Positions 30,200-42,200 of a DNA stretch of 61,567 nt are shown here, piece by piece (position 1 is the stretch's first letter; every line of letters begins with the position of its first letter). The DNA comes from Mnemiopsis leidyi (lineage: Eukaryota; Ctenophora; Tentaculata; Lobata; Bolinopsidae). The notes below the pieces were generated by a model. The model did no database searches and was not told the DNA's origin. It was given only the letters and a program-made list of their open reading frames with translations. The stretch covers positions 213,405 through 274,971 of the forward strand of contig JH152665.1 in assembly GCA_000226015.1 (NCBI GenBank). Direction: 5' to 3'. The translations under genes and the position numbers were made by a program.

Positions 30200-32194
30200 A
30201 TGAGGAACGAAACTGACAATGAAGTCGAAAGTTGCATACAACTCTCAGCACTAACAAAAACACATGGACCAACAATACATCAGATCATACAATGCAAACC
30301 ACCTGAATGGATCCCTTTACTAGTAATTGGTAAGTTTTGTTAGAAAAATTAGACAAAAAGGATTTTCAACGCTCTTAATATAATATAAATTGTGCTTTTG
30401 CGTCAAAATGATAAAACATAAGACAATTTTATTGATCTACATAAAATGGAAATTTTGCAGGGTCCGTAGCTTTGTTGATAATAACAGTCCTGACAATAAG
30501 AGGAGTTTGGAGGTTTGCTGGAGTCTTGTGGACACACACCTACATTGCTCACAAAAGTAGAACCATCTTGTTCTACTACCTTGTTAACGGACTCATCAAC
30601 TTTTTTAGTAAGCAAGAGTCAACTCGAATTGGATTACGAGGAGGGGCGGGCTGGGCTGGAGGGAGTTAAGAGGAGTAAAGAGGGAGAAAAATGAGGTGGG
30701 AGTTGGAAGGGAAAGGGGGAGAACGGGGTCCCTGTTGATTGTGATAATAAAATTGTAATTTTCTAAAATATTTCCTACCTAAGAGATACTGAATCCTAGA
30801 GCCTTGGAGGTTTACGACTTTATCGGGGACGTATTAGAGGGTCTTCTTGTTTTCGCCTTCTACAATCTCCTGTGGGATTATTTAGGTGAGAATATCATAG
30901 AGCGGATCCCAGAATCAGAATAGGCGTGCAACTTAATAAATACCTCTTAACTGCGTTGTACGTGATTGGAGACGAGAACGAAACAAGGAATCTCAAATAT
31001 TTTCGACTCAAATATTTTCGACTTTCATTAAGCAATGTTCTTGTTCAATGGTTAGAAATGACAAAAAAATCCAACAGGCGGATATATAAAGGTTCTACCA
31101 AAAGTTATAGGAGAAAAGGTGTCAGTGAATTGCAGTCTCTTTTCATGCTGTTGGAAATGTTCACAAGACGTTACTCTTAAATTTGTTTGGTAAGTTTGAA
31201 TATGCAGTCGTGCTATAGAATCACGCTGTAGTTTCATGCTATAGACCCATACAACTACCCAATTACAGAACGAGATTTATAACAAGAACAAGGCTGAAAG
31301 TAAATTCCAAAATTCAGGGTCTACGAGAAGCTAGTGATGCAGTTCCCTATAGTTCAGCTTCTACTGGTAGTGATCGACATCAACACTTTTGTCAACAGCC
31401 CTAGATTTGGTAACGGCAGTGTAAGTCTGAACCAAGCGAAAACCATTACAACCGCCAGGATGGTAATAAAAGGTCAGTTCATTCTAGACTTGATTTTAAA
31501 AAACGGCAATAGCCGGTGATGAATATTTGCTCTCAGTTATTTCTGATTCCTGTGAAAGAGAGAATGCAGCAACCAATAAAAGCTGAGATCAAAAGTAAAC
31601 TAAAATCCTCCCAGTGCTCCAGGCGGTGTCTGGTATGCTGTCGCTGTATGGGCTAGACGTTCTGCAGCGAGTGTGGAAGAAGCAGCATGGAGAGAAGAAG
31701 ATTGACAGGAAGATTTCGGTTTTCAGAGCAACTATTGTATTCAACAGGCTGCAGGCGGTTATATTCAATAGAGTCGGCTTGTCAGTTCATCATGTAGGGT
31801 AAGTCTAAATAAGAGCTTAACAGTAATATCCTGGTAAAAACCAATCACCATGGTCAATGGAAATTTCAGCTAACCTAAGTTTTCAATTTTAAACTAAATT
31901 GATTCAAAATGTCGTAAAGTCAAAAAAATATAGAGAAATCAACTTAGAAAGTCTTTTTTCAGAGCTCTATCAGGGTTCTACAGAGCGGCGACCTGGAATG
32001 GGTTTCTTATTCTGATAGAAAATACCATATTATCCTTCTTCGCTTACACACTCTACACACCAGACGACATCACAAATAGAGAAGACTACAAATCTTCGCT
32101 TTCTGAGTTGAGGGAAATTCAGAAAAGCTACGAGATTGAGAAAGAGACAAATGAGGTCAAGATAAATGACAAGGAGGACAGTCCAGCTGTTTGA
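30200..32194 (+). CDS. SLC51A: Organic solute transporter alpha-like membrane protein, copy B
   Basis: Seven exons: 30200-30329, 30461-30607, 30784-30885, 31078-31189, 31318-31462, 31623-31798, 31963-32194; the total is 347 aa. It starts MRNETDNEVESC and has QCKPPEWIPLLVIG where copy A has CAPPEWLPLLIIG. The cysteine cluster after TM3 is CSLFSCCWKC. The C-tail is acidic and charged, ending KINDKEDSPAV. The last membrane segment and tail share one exon, whereas copy A splits them. This implies intron loss or gain after duplication. The start is the second of two nearby ATGs; the first, at 30193, leads to a stop within a few codons. The paralogues have diverged widely in sequence, so the duplication is not recent. 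The predicted role is the same transporter family; the substrate is unknown. Confidence 0.87.
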
Positions 32195-33292
32195 ATTGAT
32201 CAAAGTTCTCGGGCCTCTAAATTGATTGACGTTGATGAGCAGAAAATTGAATATTTTGTGCAATTGTAGACACTAGAGGCAATGTTTTTATTGATTACTA
32301 CAACACATATCAGAGAAGGCGAAACCTAAAGTGATTGTGTAAGTAATATAGTTGCTACAGCAACTATAGCCCGCGTAGAAATCCCGGAGAAATTTACAAA
32401 AATTTTAATGCAGCAGCACTAACCTTTGAGGAAATACATGGTCGTCGATAGTTCTTTGATATCTTCAGACAATGTGCTTTTAGTAATGCTGCTGACCATT
32501 TAATCAACCTAACAAGTGACAACAGGTACATTGCAGATTGAGTGTTTTATTCAATAATGATGACGAATTTGAAATAATAACTAAAAATTATAATCATAAA
32601 TTAATCTGTTTAATGGTATCTGTACCATTAATATTATCAAAGTTGGAAATTGGATAGTTAAACAGCAACAGTAGTGAAAAAAGCATATTAATATAAATTT
32701 GAATATAAATTTGAATATTACTGTATACTGAGTTGTTTGTAAAAAGGGAAAGTTTGTCACAATAAAGAATGCATAGGTTGCTATGTTGAGGGCTTACAAC
32801 GATCAGATTTAAAATGAAATGTATATACATCTGGATATAAATCAACATATCAATCACTAATCCCAACATAGTTGAAAAAACGTCAAACAAGCGCCTAGCA
32901 TTTTCATCACATCACATGTATCTGGACAATATGCTGACAACATGCTGACGAAGGGCTGATTGTTTGCAGTGGGACAATACGGTAATGAACTTTTAAAAAT
33001 CAAAATCTCAAAATTCATTAAATTTAAAAAATTGACCATGCTGCGAAAGAACAAGAAATTTACGTTTTCAAATCCTTTCGAGTAAACATAACAACAATTG
33101 ATTTATTCGCTTGATCGTTTTTCTTCAAAGCCCAACAATAAAGTCCACTTCGTGGATGGAATGGTAAACGATAGGAAATGAAAACAATCCGCGTTACATA
33201 CCAATACTTAATAAAACCCTTGTTATTGTGATGAGTGGAGCAATGGAAGAGTGGAACTAAGCATGCATCTGGTAGCATGATGAATCCTTGAT
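32195..33292. other. Convergent intergenic region
   Basis: This stretch lies between the 3' ends of OST-alpha copy B (+) and D2HGDH (-). A minus-strand AATAAA candidate (TTTATT on plus) lies at about 33102, suitable for the dehydrogenase mRNA. Nothing else is recognised. Confidence 0.5.
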
Positions 33293-36200
33293 TCAATCAT
33301 TCCACGGAAGCAGTTTGTAAGGATTCATGATACCATTGGGATCGAACACGTCTTTCAGCGACCTCATCATGGCTATCATGCTAGGATCCTTGCTGTACCT
33401 GCATGTAGAGAGGGAACTAAATTATGATCGATAGAGCTGAATCAGTAAAAATCGAAGGTTCCTATCTGATTGCAAACATCAACTGAATCTTGAATCATAG
33501 TACTATAAGTAATATAGTAGAGAAATAGAATTGTTAAGTCTGGTAACGTAATCACCTAAGATAGTAACTTATAATTACCTACAGAAATAGTAACGTATAA
33601 TCACATGAAATAGTAACTTATAATCACCTGAGATAGTTAGCTTTCTTCAGTCCCATCCCATGTTCAGCACTTATACTTCCTTTCAACCTAGAAACTTCCT
33701 CGTACACAAACGGCTCTATCAGCGACAAGGCCTAAAGAAGAAGTGCTTATTTTCATGGATTTATTGACGGGGTGATATTCGGATAAACCGAAACGTCAAC
33801 CAAACTAATTAGAGATTAGAAACAAAAACAAATACAAATCTTCGTTTCGCTAAAATATAATAAGAAGTAAATGAATCGAAACAAGCAATTGGGAAAAGTC
33901 AAATGGAATAGGGCAGCATGAATACGGCGTATCAGATATTTTTGGTGAAAACTTTCAAATCTCACAAGACAAGTCTTACGAGGGGGTCGAATTGCGGAGT
34001 GATGGGGTTGAAGTGAACATCCCCCTCAGCCACGTGACCATAGGCCCCCACCTTGGATCCGGGTACGTCACGCAGCACGTGCTTTACCTGAAACACCGTA
34101 TTCATGGTACCCCATACCGTTGTAAAAATTGATATGTTTAGCTGCTGAATTCTCGTGTTCACCGTGATCAATGTCTGTAGACTGGATAGGTATCTCGTCT
34201 GAGCTTTATACAAATCAAACCTTCGGGGCAGGTTAGTTTAACAGTCGGCTCAAAGTGCTAGCGTAGAATCCCGATCTAAGATGTAACCGCCATTGTAATT
34301 GATCACGGTAAACAGAGCAATCCAGCAGGTAAGATTCCGACCTGGGATGAGTAATGCGGGGTTATCACGTTAAGGTGGAGGTTATTGTCTCCCAGGTGTC
34401 CGTAACCCACCGAGAACGCCCCCTCCGTCAATCTGATCTTGTTTCTTATCTGGCGAACATCTATATAAAAATATATAGAACTAGAAGTGGACTAAAACTT
34501 AAAGCGGGAATAGATTAGATGATAGATAATATAATAACATTTTAGGGATAAAGCAAGGAAAAATTGGAGTGCAGGATAGTTTGGAGAGTCAACTTCTATT
34601 CTTGAGCCTCACCTGAAAGAGCTAGAAAAGAGGTGATAATGTTAACAATTATGGCATAACGGGCTAAGGGTTAGCCGCTAATCTACCAATAGGGACAATA
34701 CATAGAACAAGAAATTAGCATTTTATAGTTATACGTTATTGTTGAGAACACGTCATTATTGAGACCACGCAATCACGTCTCAAAAGCACCTTCTACTTTG
34801 TGTTCTTGTATTCGCCACTCGTGTTCTCATGAACATGCTGCCTCATTTAGCGCTACATTCTGGTTTACATTCTATTATATACAAGAGGATCTCCTCGACA
34901 GAGCGCCAGTCGAAATAAGTGATCACTAGTAGGTAGTAAAAAAGTATAGTACAGGAGTATAGACCATGTTGGTTCGGAGGCATCTTTCAGTAGTATTATA
35001 ACAGAACTTCAGGCTGCATGTTGAGGATTGAGTGATTCTTTTGCTCTTGGTTCGTGTTGCAACCACTACAATTTGAATATGACGCATTTTACTCTATTAT
35101 AACAGTTGTTATACTGTTTTTACACAGGAACTACACATTTTGCCATTAGTTAAGATAACGACCACCGCCTTAGTCCAAGACAATAGCATTAGCAGTACAT
35201 CCTCAAACGGTCAGGTGAAACCGCTTAAACCGCTACCACTCCAAGCTTATCTGCTTCTCTAGACATAGCGTTTAGACTGGGTATGCTGTAAACTCACAGA
35301 ACTGTTAAACACATTTTTGGGGGGTAGATTCGCTCATTGCTCCGATGTTCTTGTCACTGGTTCCTCTTTCATTGCACAGTCATTTGTAGTTCGTACAATA
35401 GACATCAAGGCTCGCTTTTGCTTCTTAACCCGTTCGCCCCCGAGGTCGATATATATACCCGCTCTAGCGACTAATATTGTGCCATATCTATTCGCTATAT
35501 AATCAATTTCTTTAGTGAGTTCGCTTTTAAAAACTCAGTTCAATCCATATCAACACTCATTTTGAAAAAAGAAATAGTTTTTTCGATAATTACACTAATA
35601 AGTTAATAAAATAATTAATTAATTATTTTTAATTGTGCATAAATATGGCTCATGAACTAATTTCGCAAAATCATCTCGGGACCATGTACGACGATGCTTT
35701 AGCGAATATGGGTCATGGGACCATGCAAACTGTTTGATTGTGGATAAAATGTACCCACAATGAGTCGTTGAAGTGCGGGTATATATATCGACCTCGGGGG
35801 TTAGCCGGGGGAAGTCGGATTATTTTGAGGAAAAATCCATTTATATGCCATGCTAAACCGTTTTAGTGCAAATTTGATAGCTTGTCGAATTATTTAGGTT
35901 GTTTTCAACAAAAGTTTGTGGAAAAATTTTAACTATCCTTTCGACTTCTCAAGTAAAGTATAGCAGGTCGATAAATCGACCCTGGGAGATGAAAGGTGTG
36001 AATAGTCTAGAGCATAATGTAAAAGTATTCGCAAGTTTAGTTGCACGTGTGAAACTTATTAGAATTGCTTTTCAAGGTGTATAGAACCGATATTGACCAG
36101 TTAACGATCCACCTGGGGTGGGGAGGGTGCCCAAATGACCACGCCCTATTGTGCATATCCCCGTCACGGCCCTCAAAAATCCTGCTCAAACATCGCAGCA

Positions 36201-39200
36201 TACGGATCTGGCGTTATTCATGGCAAAGTGAAAGACCGTGTGACTCTCCATAAGCAAAGAAAAAGTTNNNNNNNNNNAGTACATCCTCAAACGGTCAGGT
36301 GAAACCGCTTAAACCGCTACCACTCCAAGCTTATCTGCTTCTCTAGACATAGCGTTTAGACTGGGTATGCTGTAAACTCACAGAACTGTTAAACACATTT
36401 TTGGGGGGGTAGATTCGCTCATTGCTCCGATGTTCTTGTCACTGGTTCCTCTTACATTGCACAGTCATTTGTAGTTCGTACAATAGACATCATGGCTCGC
36501 TTTTGCTTCTTAACAGGATTTAGCTTACTTGGAAAGTTTTCGTCATACACATCCATATTTCACCCCCCCCCCCCCTCCGAGGAGCAAGCCTGTACTACAC
36601 TAGGCAACATCATCTAGTAAGGAATGACCTGTGTCAAAATAATAAACTTGATTTAGTTTTTTTATGCAAGATCATTTGCCACTGCACACTGCAGCTTAAA
36701 AGTAATTCCAAATCAGCAGTTATTGGGACACTTTTCAGTACTTTTGTGATGCTATGTCCCAGGTAGCTTTTGGTTGATTCAATAAACAGCTTAGCGGTGC
36801 AGTGGTAACTGGTGGGCATGCCGGAAGGACGAACAAAAATTTTCATTCTTTGCCTCGCAATATTATTAACATTTGACGTCCCAAAAAGACCAAGAGTCAC
36901 TCATCAGTTTTCATCTTCGGATGTCGGAACTTGAAGTTATGTTGTAGCTGTCAAGATGTTGTAAGATATATTCAGAATCAAGAATTAAATTGTTATAATT
37001 TGTAGTAGAAAAACTAAGAAGCACCTTAATATGTCAATGGAAGAACTAAATGTGATCTGATACCATCATCTCTGATGCACTACATACCATTCTGTGCAGC
37101 ACTCCTTTTGGTCATAAGAGGTTAGATGACTTTGTTATTTTTACCCTTTTAGCATTAATAACAAATCAATAATTGACGTTTAAAAAACAAAATTCGATAA
37201 ACTTTAACAGCAAAATTTAAGTTAAACATATAGTAAAATGTTATAATTTTTGCAGGTGCGCATGCCCATTACACCTTAAAAGCAGTATGTATAAAGGGAC
37301 AAATCACCGTTTATGTTGACAGCATCCGAAGGGTTGACGCTGTAACCGAGCTTCAAACGGTAGCAATATCAGAGTGTTTCCGAACAATAGAGTTTCGCTG
37401 CAGAAAAACAGAAGGTACTGATAAATCAGGGATTTTAGCTTCGGTAGAGGATAAAGACGGGAACATATTGCTTGTAACAGGTTCTAAATGGCAGTGTTCG
37501 TCTGGTGACGATAATGAAGATACCACGACACTTTTTCCAGACCTAAGTCGTCCAGTACATGATGTTTTGTCAGTTGCACAGCCTATATGGTCGGGGGAGA
37601 GTAGTTCGTCGGCGAATTGCAAATCCACTGAAAACTTTTTAGGAGAAGGTAAGCGCCAGGGAGACTTTGAGTATGTACTCCAGTATATGAATTTTCTTAA
37701 ACTGCCTCAGCTTTACTTCATCTGAGTTAAGTGGACGGTCGACTGGTATAAAAGTATGTGCTGCATTCAAACCGAGCTGTAACTGTGTACGTGATTTGTT
37801 TAATCTACTAACAGTTGTGAGTTTTGTGAGGTAACTGCAACATATTTAATAATGTGTGACTGTATATAACGAATATTGTAATTCATGAAACTTTAGAAAC
37901 GACTCTATCTCAGGCCCACAATGGATAATTCACGACAGTCATCTTGTGACGTCCGCGTGCGGTTTCCCATTTCCCGTTACTGATGTATCACGGGAAACCA
38001 TAAAACTTGACAAAAAACTCGAGAGTGGAGATATCATTAGCGGTAATTTTGTACCTTTTAAGAAACGCAAACTAAGAATTTTTATAATAAAATACGCGTA
38101 AAATTCGTCATTTCAGACGATTTAAATTATTTTCATATTGTTGCTAGAATTGCTTAAATCGAGCTAGAGAATCTTGACTAGATTTAACTAATCTTTCTTT
38201 GATTCCAGTGTGGGGATATTATGATGACACTGAAACCAGTAAAAATGTGTACCTCAAAATTTCCTATGTACAAGAGCAGTTGAAAGTGAAGCTTGCGAAA
38301 AACCAGGTATAGAATATAGTAGAAGTGCTAATGCTCATTTTAGAAAAAAAAACATTTTCCGGATGGATATAAGTACGATAAAATTTACATTTTTATTCCT
38401 CTAACGTGCTTTCGCCACACAGGAAAATAATGCGATAGAAATCAAAGAAACCCCCTTTATGGTAGAGATATGGTGGGGTGAGACAGAAGCTAGATTCGCA
38501 GTAAAGTATGTCTCCAATTCTGATGAGGTTAGTCTTTAAAATATGAAGCAATCTCTTATTGAAGTTGTAGTAAAAATCTTAATTTTTTCTTTAAGACCAA
38601 GATTCAACATTTTCTTCTCGCGCCACGCGGTGGGAAGATACCAATCTTAAGGGAGTACTAGCATAACAGTTGCTATCAATGCCGTTTCGACTTCTGGCTC
38701 TAAAATCTAATCTTAGATCTGAATATTTTATAAGTTAAATAGGAGAAAAGCGTTGAAATTCTTATTTAATTAATAATTCCACTTACAGATATCAAACCAG
38801 GCTGCTGATGATATCCGGATAGAAGTTAAAAATAATTCTGGTGTTACTTCTATTGAACTGGTCACCCAGGAAAGCAGTACAATCCATTGGGCAAACATCC
38901 TCGTCCCTAACCAGATATACAAACGTGAGTATATCCATACTGAAAGTTGACATTTTAAGGCGAGAATGCCCAAAGTGAGTGGAGGGGCACATGAACGGAC
39001 ATAACTCACTCGCTTAGCGTGTAGTATAATCTCCGTGAAAAATAATGTCTGATTTTCATCCGTAATTATTACAGTCCAGCATGGCTGTTAAATACTGTAA
39101 AAAATGGCCAAAAAATACTTAGTATTAGGTCTCTGGAAAAAATACTCCTAATACTGTGACTTTCAGACCACTCATGGCATGTCTAATTTTCAAGATATGC

Positions 39201-42200
39201 CTGTTAATACAGTGAAAATACTGCACGCGCACGGACATGTGCATGGCAAATGCTGACACTAAATAAAGTTGAAAAACAGGCGTTTACGCGGCGTTGTCAT
39301 GTTACTAAATGGCCGGAGCAAAGCAAACCTGCAATCTCACCGATTTTATTTTCATTGAAAAATTAAAATATAATAAAAATGTGAAATTAAATGTCAAAAA
39401 TTTAGGACTTTTATGTCATATTTATTTTTGAAGGCTAGGGGGTGTGTACAAGACAAAGCTAGACAATTTCAGACCACGTTTTTCCTAATTTAATTTGTAC
39501 AAACCACATCACCGACACCAATTTAAGCACACGAGCTCGAAGAATTTGACGGAATTCTCGACAATTCCATGCCATGGAAAATTCAGTCAAATTTAATACT
39601 GAAATCTGACCTTAAAAATACAGTATTAGTATTAATACTGTATTAGCAAAAAATACGTATTTAACAGCATTACAGTCCAGTGGGAGTATCATTCGTTTTT
39701 AGTGATATATTATTGGTTTATTCAATTAGTCTGTGATGAGGCAATATTTTCAGCACAACTATTGATGATTAAAGAGGTAGCACAGCGTGCAACTATTGAT
39801 AGTGATAAAATGATTGACACAACATCTATTTTCAATACTGCAAACGATGGGATCACGCAGTAAGTCAATTTAAGGACTGTTGTCTCATTGTCCGAGGGGG
39901 CTGATGTCTGAAACCGAATTTTTGGTTATCGGCAAGAGTAATAGTAGATAAAACGGTAAAACTAACTATAGTCTATAGAATATACGATTTTTTCGGGTAC
40001 GGTCACAAAGTTCTTAAAATGTGAACGTCGCTATTTCGTGTGTAATCTATTGACCATAAACTCTTTGGACCTTGTTTACTTCTCGGTAAACCTTGCCCGT
40101 GACTGTAATCTTTTCTTAAGTAACTAAAATTTAATAATATTACTCTGCCGTGATCTGACTAAAGTGTAAGCCAAAAGTAAAAAATTTATTGAAATTTTCG
40201 ATTTTTACTTAAATTGTCTATTTGGGTCTAGGACTTCCCCTTAGGACCGGTGGAATAAATCTGGGACCCCCAAAACTGCAAAAAATACCCTAGTGTCACT
40301 AATGACACAACTTTAGGTGAAATCTGACGGCGGGAAATACAAATTTTTGATCACAGCAATTTTCTCATAAAAGTGTTTAAATATTACGTGAATTTTGATA
40401 TCTGCCTCAAATATGGCGAGAAATCGATTGGTTGCGGTGTCGATGTTCGGTACCAAGGTAGAAAACGTATTTTGTGCACCTTTAATCTCTATAAATACGG
40501 TTTATTTGATCACTTTTACCTCACCGAAGATGCTTCTTTTATGTGTCTAGGTTAATAGTGATCCTAAAGCCGGATTGAGAATCCGCAGACCATCAGAACT
40601 TAGAGAAATCGTAAGGCCCTGAAAACGACACCGGATGATCTAAACGATCGATGAACCAGCAGTTTGCCCTAGAGATATTTAGCTTCAAGCACAAACGCTT
40701 GGCAAATTTGACAACTTTAACCTCGGTTTACTCAAAACAACGCTGTTAGGTCTTAGGCACTTTTGTCATATCTGGGCATGCTTTAGTCATTATCATTACT
40801 AGTGAGAGATCGCAATTCCTGATGATTCCAATTTTTAAACATAATTGGCAACGATTAATACTATTCGGCGACTGGCGAGTCCTATGGAAACTATAAACAG
40901 GCAGTTGCTGATTGGCAAATTTATCTTTAATTGATCAGAATTGGTCATTAAGTTTATTTTATCCTAGAAATAAATGAACATTCGAACACCCAGAAATTTC
41001 AAAAATTCTATGACATTTTTGCTTAATCAGGTTTGGAAAGTGGAGACGGACTGTTTTCTTTACTGTCTAACATAACTTTAACCGATAACTCATGTCATAT
41101 CAACGTTTCAGATGTTCTCAAGTTGTAGAATCGTTTATGAATAGGTGGATGGTAATTACTTTTCCATACAAAGCGTTTGTTAAGATGATTGTCATAAAAA
41201 CAAAGGCAGACGTCAATCCTGGTAAAACTGAGGTGAACTCGTACTGCTAAGAATCTTTGATTGTAAACTACCGCCGAATAAGTATCTACACTCCTTGCCG
41301 GCTTGTGCTTTTAAATATCATTATAGAGTAATGATAATAGCTCTAACTAACACTAAATCACAAGAGAGCAAATAAGCTAATAAGAGCAAGAAATTTAAAA
41401 GTAGAAGGACCAATTACATTCATTACACATTTGCATTTGAAATCCTAAGGTCGGTTGCTGACGCTGTTATCTTTTAATTTTTAAGTAAAGATCTAACACA
41501 TTATTGCATTTTGACCCATTTCAACAAACTTTATTTCATTTTTCTAATGGACTCGCTACAAACAGGTCTCTGTGGGCGAAAAACAGTGTGATACAAACCA
41601 ATGGACGGAAAGTACCGATGGCCAAAATCGGATATTTACCGACAATTTTTACTGCAGAGGAGCACTTGCAGATGTTGTGAATATCAACTGGCCTATAACA
41701 CGCCCGTTCCAAATTTGCAAAGTAGACGTCTATGGGACTGCAATAGGTAAGTTAAAGTCTATTATTTTCGTTGTAACTTTCAGAGATTGCCCAGCTGCGA
41801 TTTATAAAGCAAATGTCAATGGCATTTCAAACACTGTAAGAAGTAAGAACTGGTTTATTAAAAATGAATCATCGGTCTAGATAAAATGAATTTTTAGATT
41901 CAAGGTTGGTCGAAAGAGCAGTATTACTACAGACACCAAGTAACCATCTTGAATTGGGACGCAATCATCCAAGATCCACGATAACTGGAGCGTTTAATGG
42001 AAATGTATCCGATCCATTAGATAAAGTCTCATTCTGTGGACAGGTATACACAAACAAATTAGCAAATGATAACCATGAAACAAAGTGGATATTTTCCTAC
42101 GTTGTGAAGGAACTTGATCCTGATATAGCGTCAGTACCTTTTGCAGTTGGGATAAAGAATGGGCATATTGTGTGTAAAGTCGGTTCAACAGACGTAGAGT

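Larger units (their letters stand above)
35194..36515. repeat. Duplicated 236-bp segment flanking an N gap
   Basis: Bases 35194-35429 reappear almost unchanged at 36278-36515, directly after the 10-N gap (36268-36277). The copies differ by one extra G in a G-run and a few point changes. Copy 1 is interrupted after TTAA by an inserted element; copy 2 carries the uninterrupted TTAA site. This is best read as two alleles placed end to end by the assembler. Confidence 0.8.
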
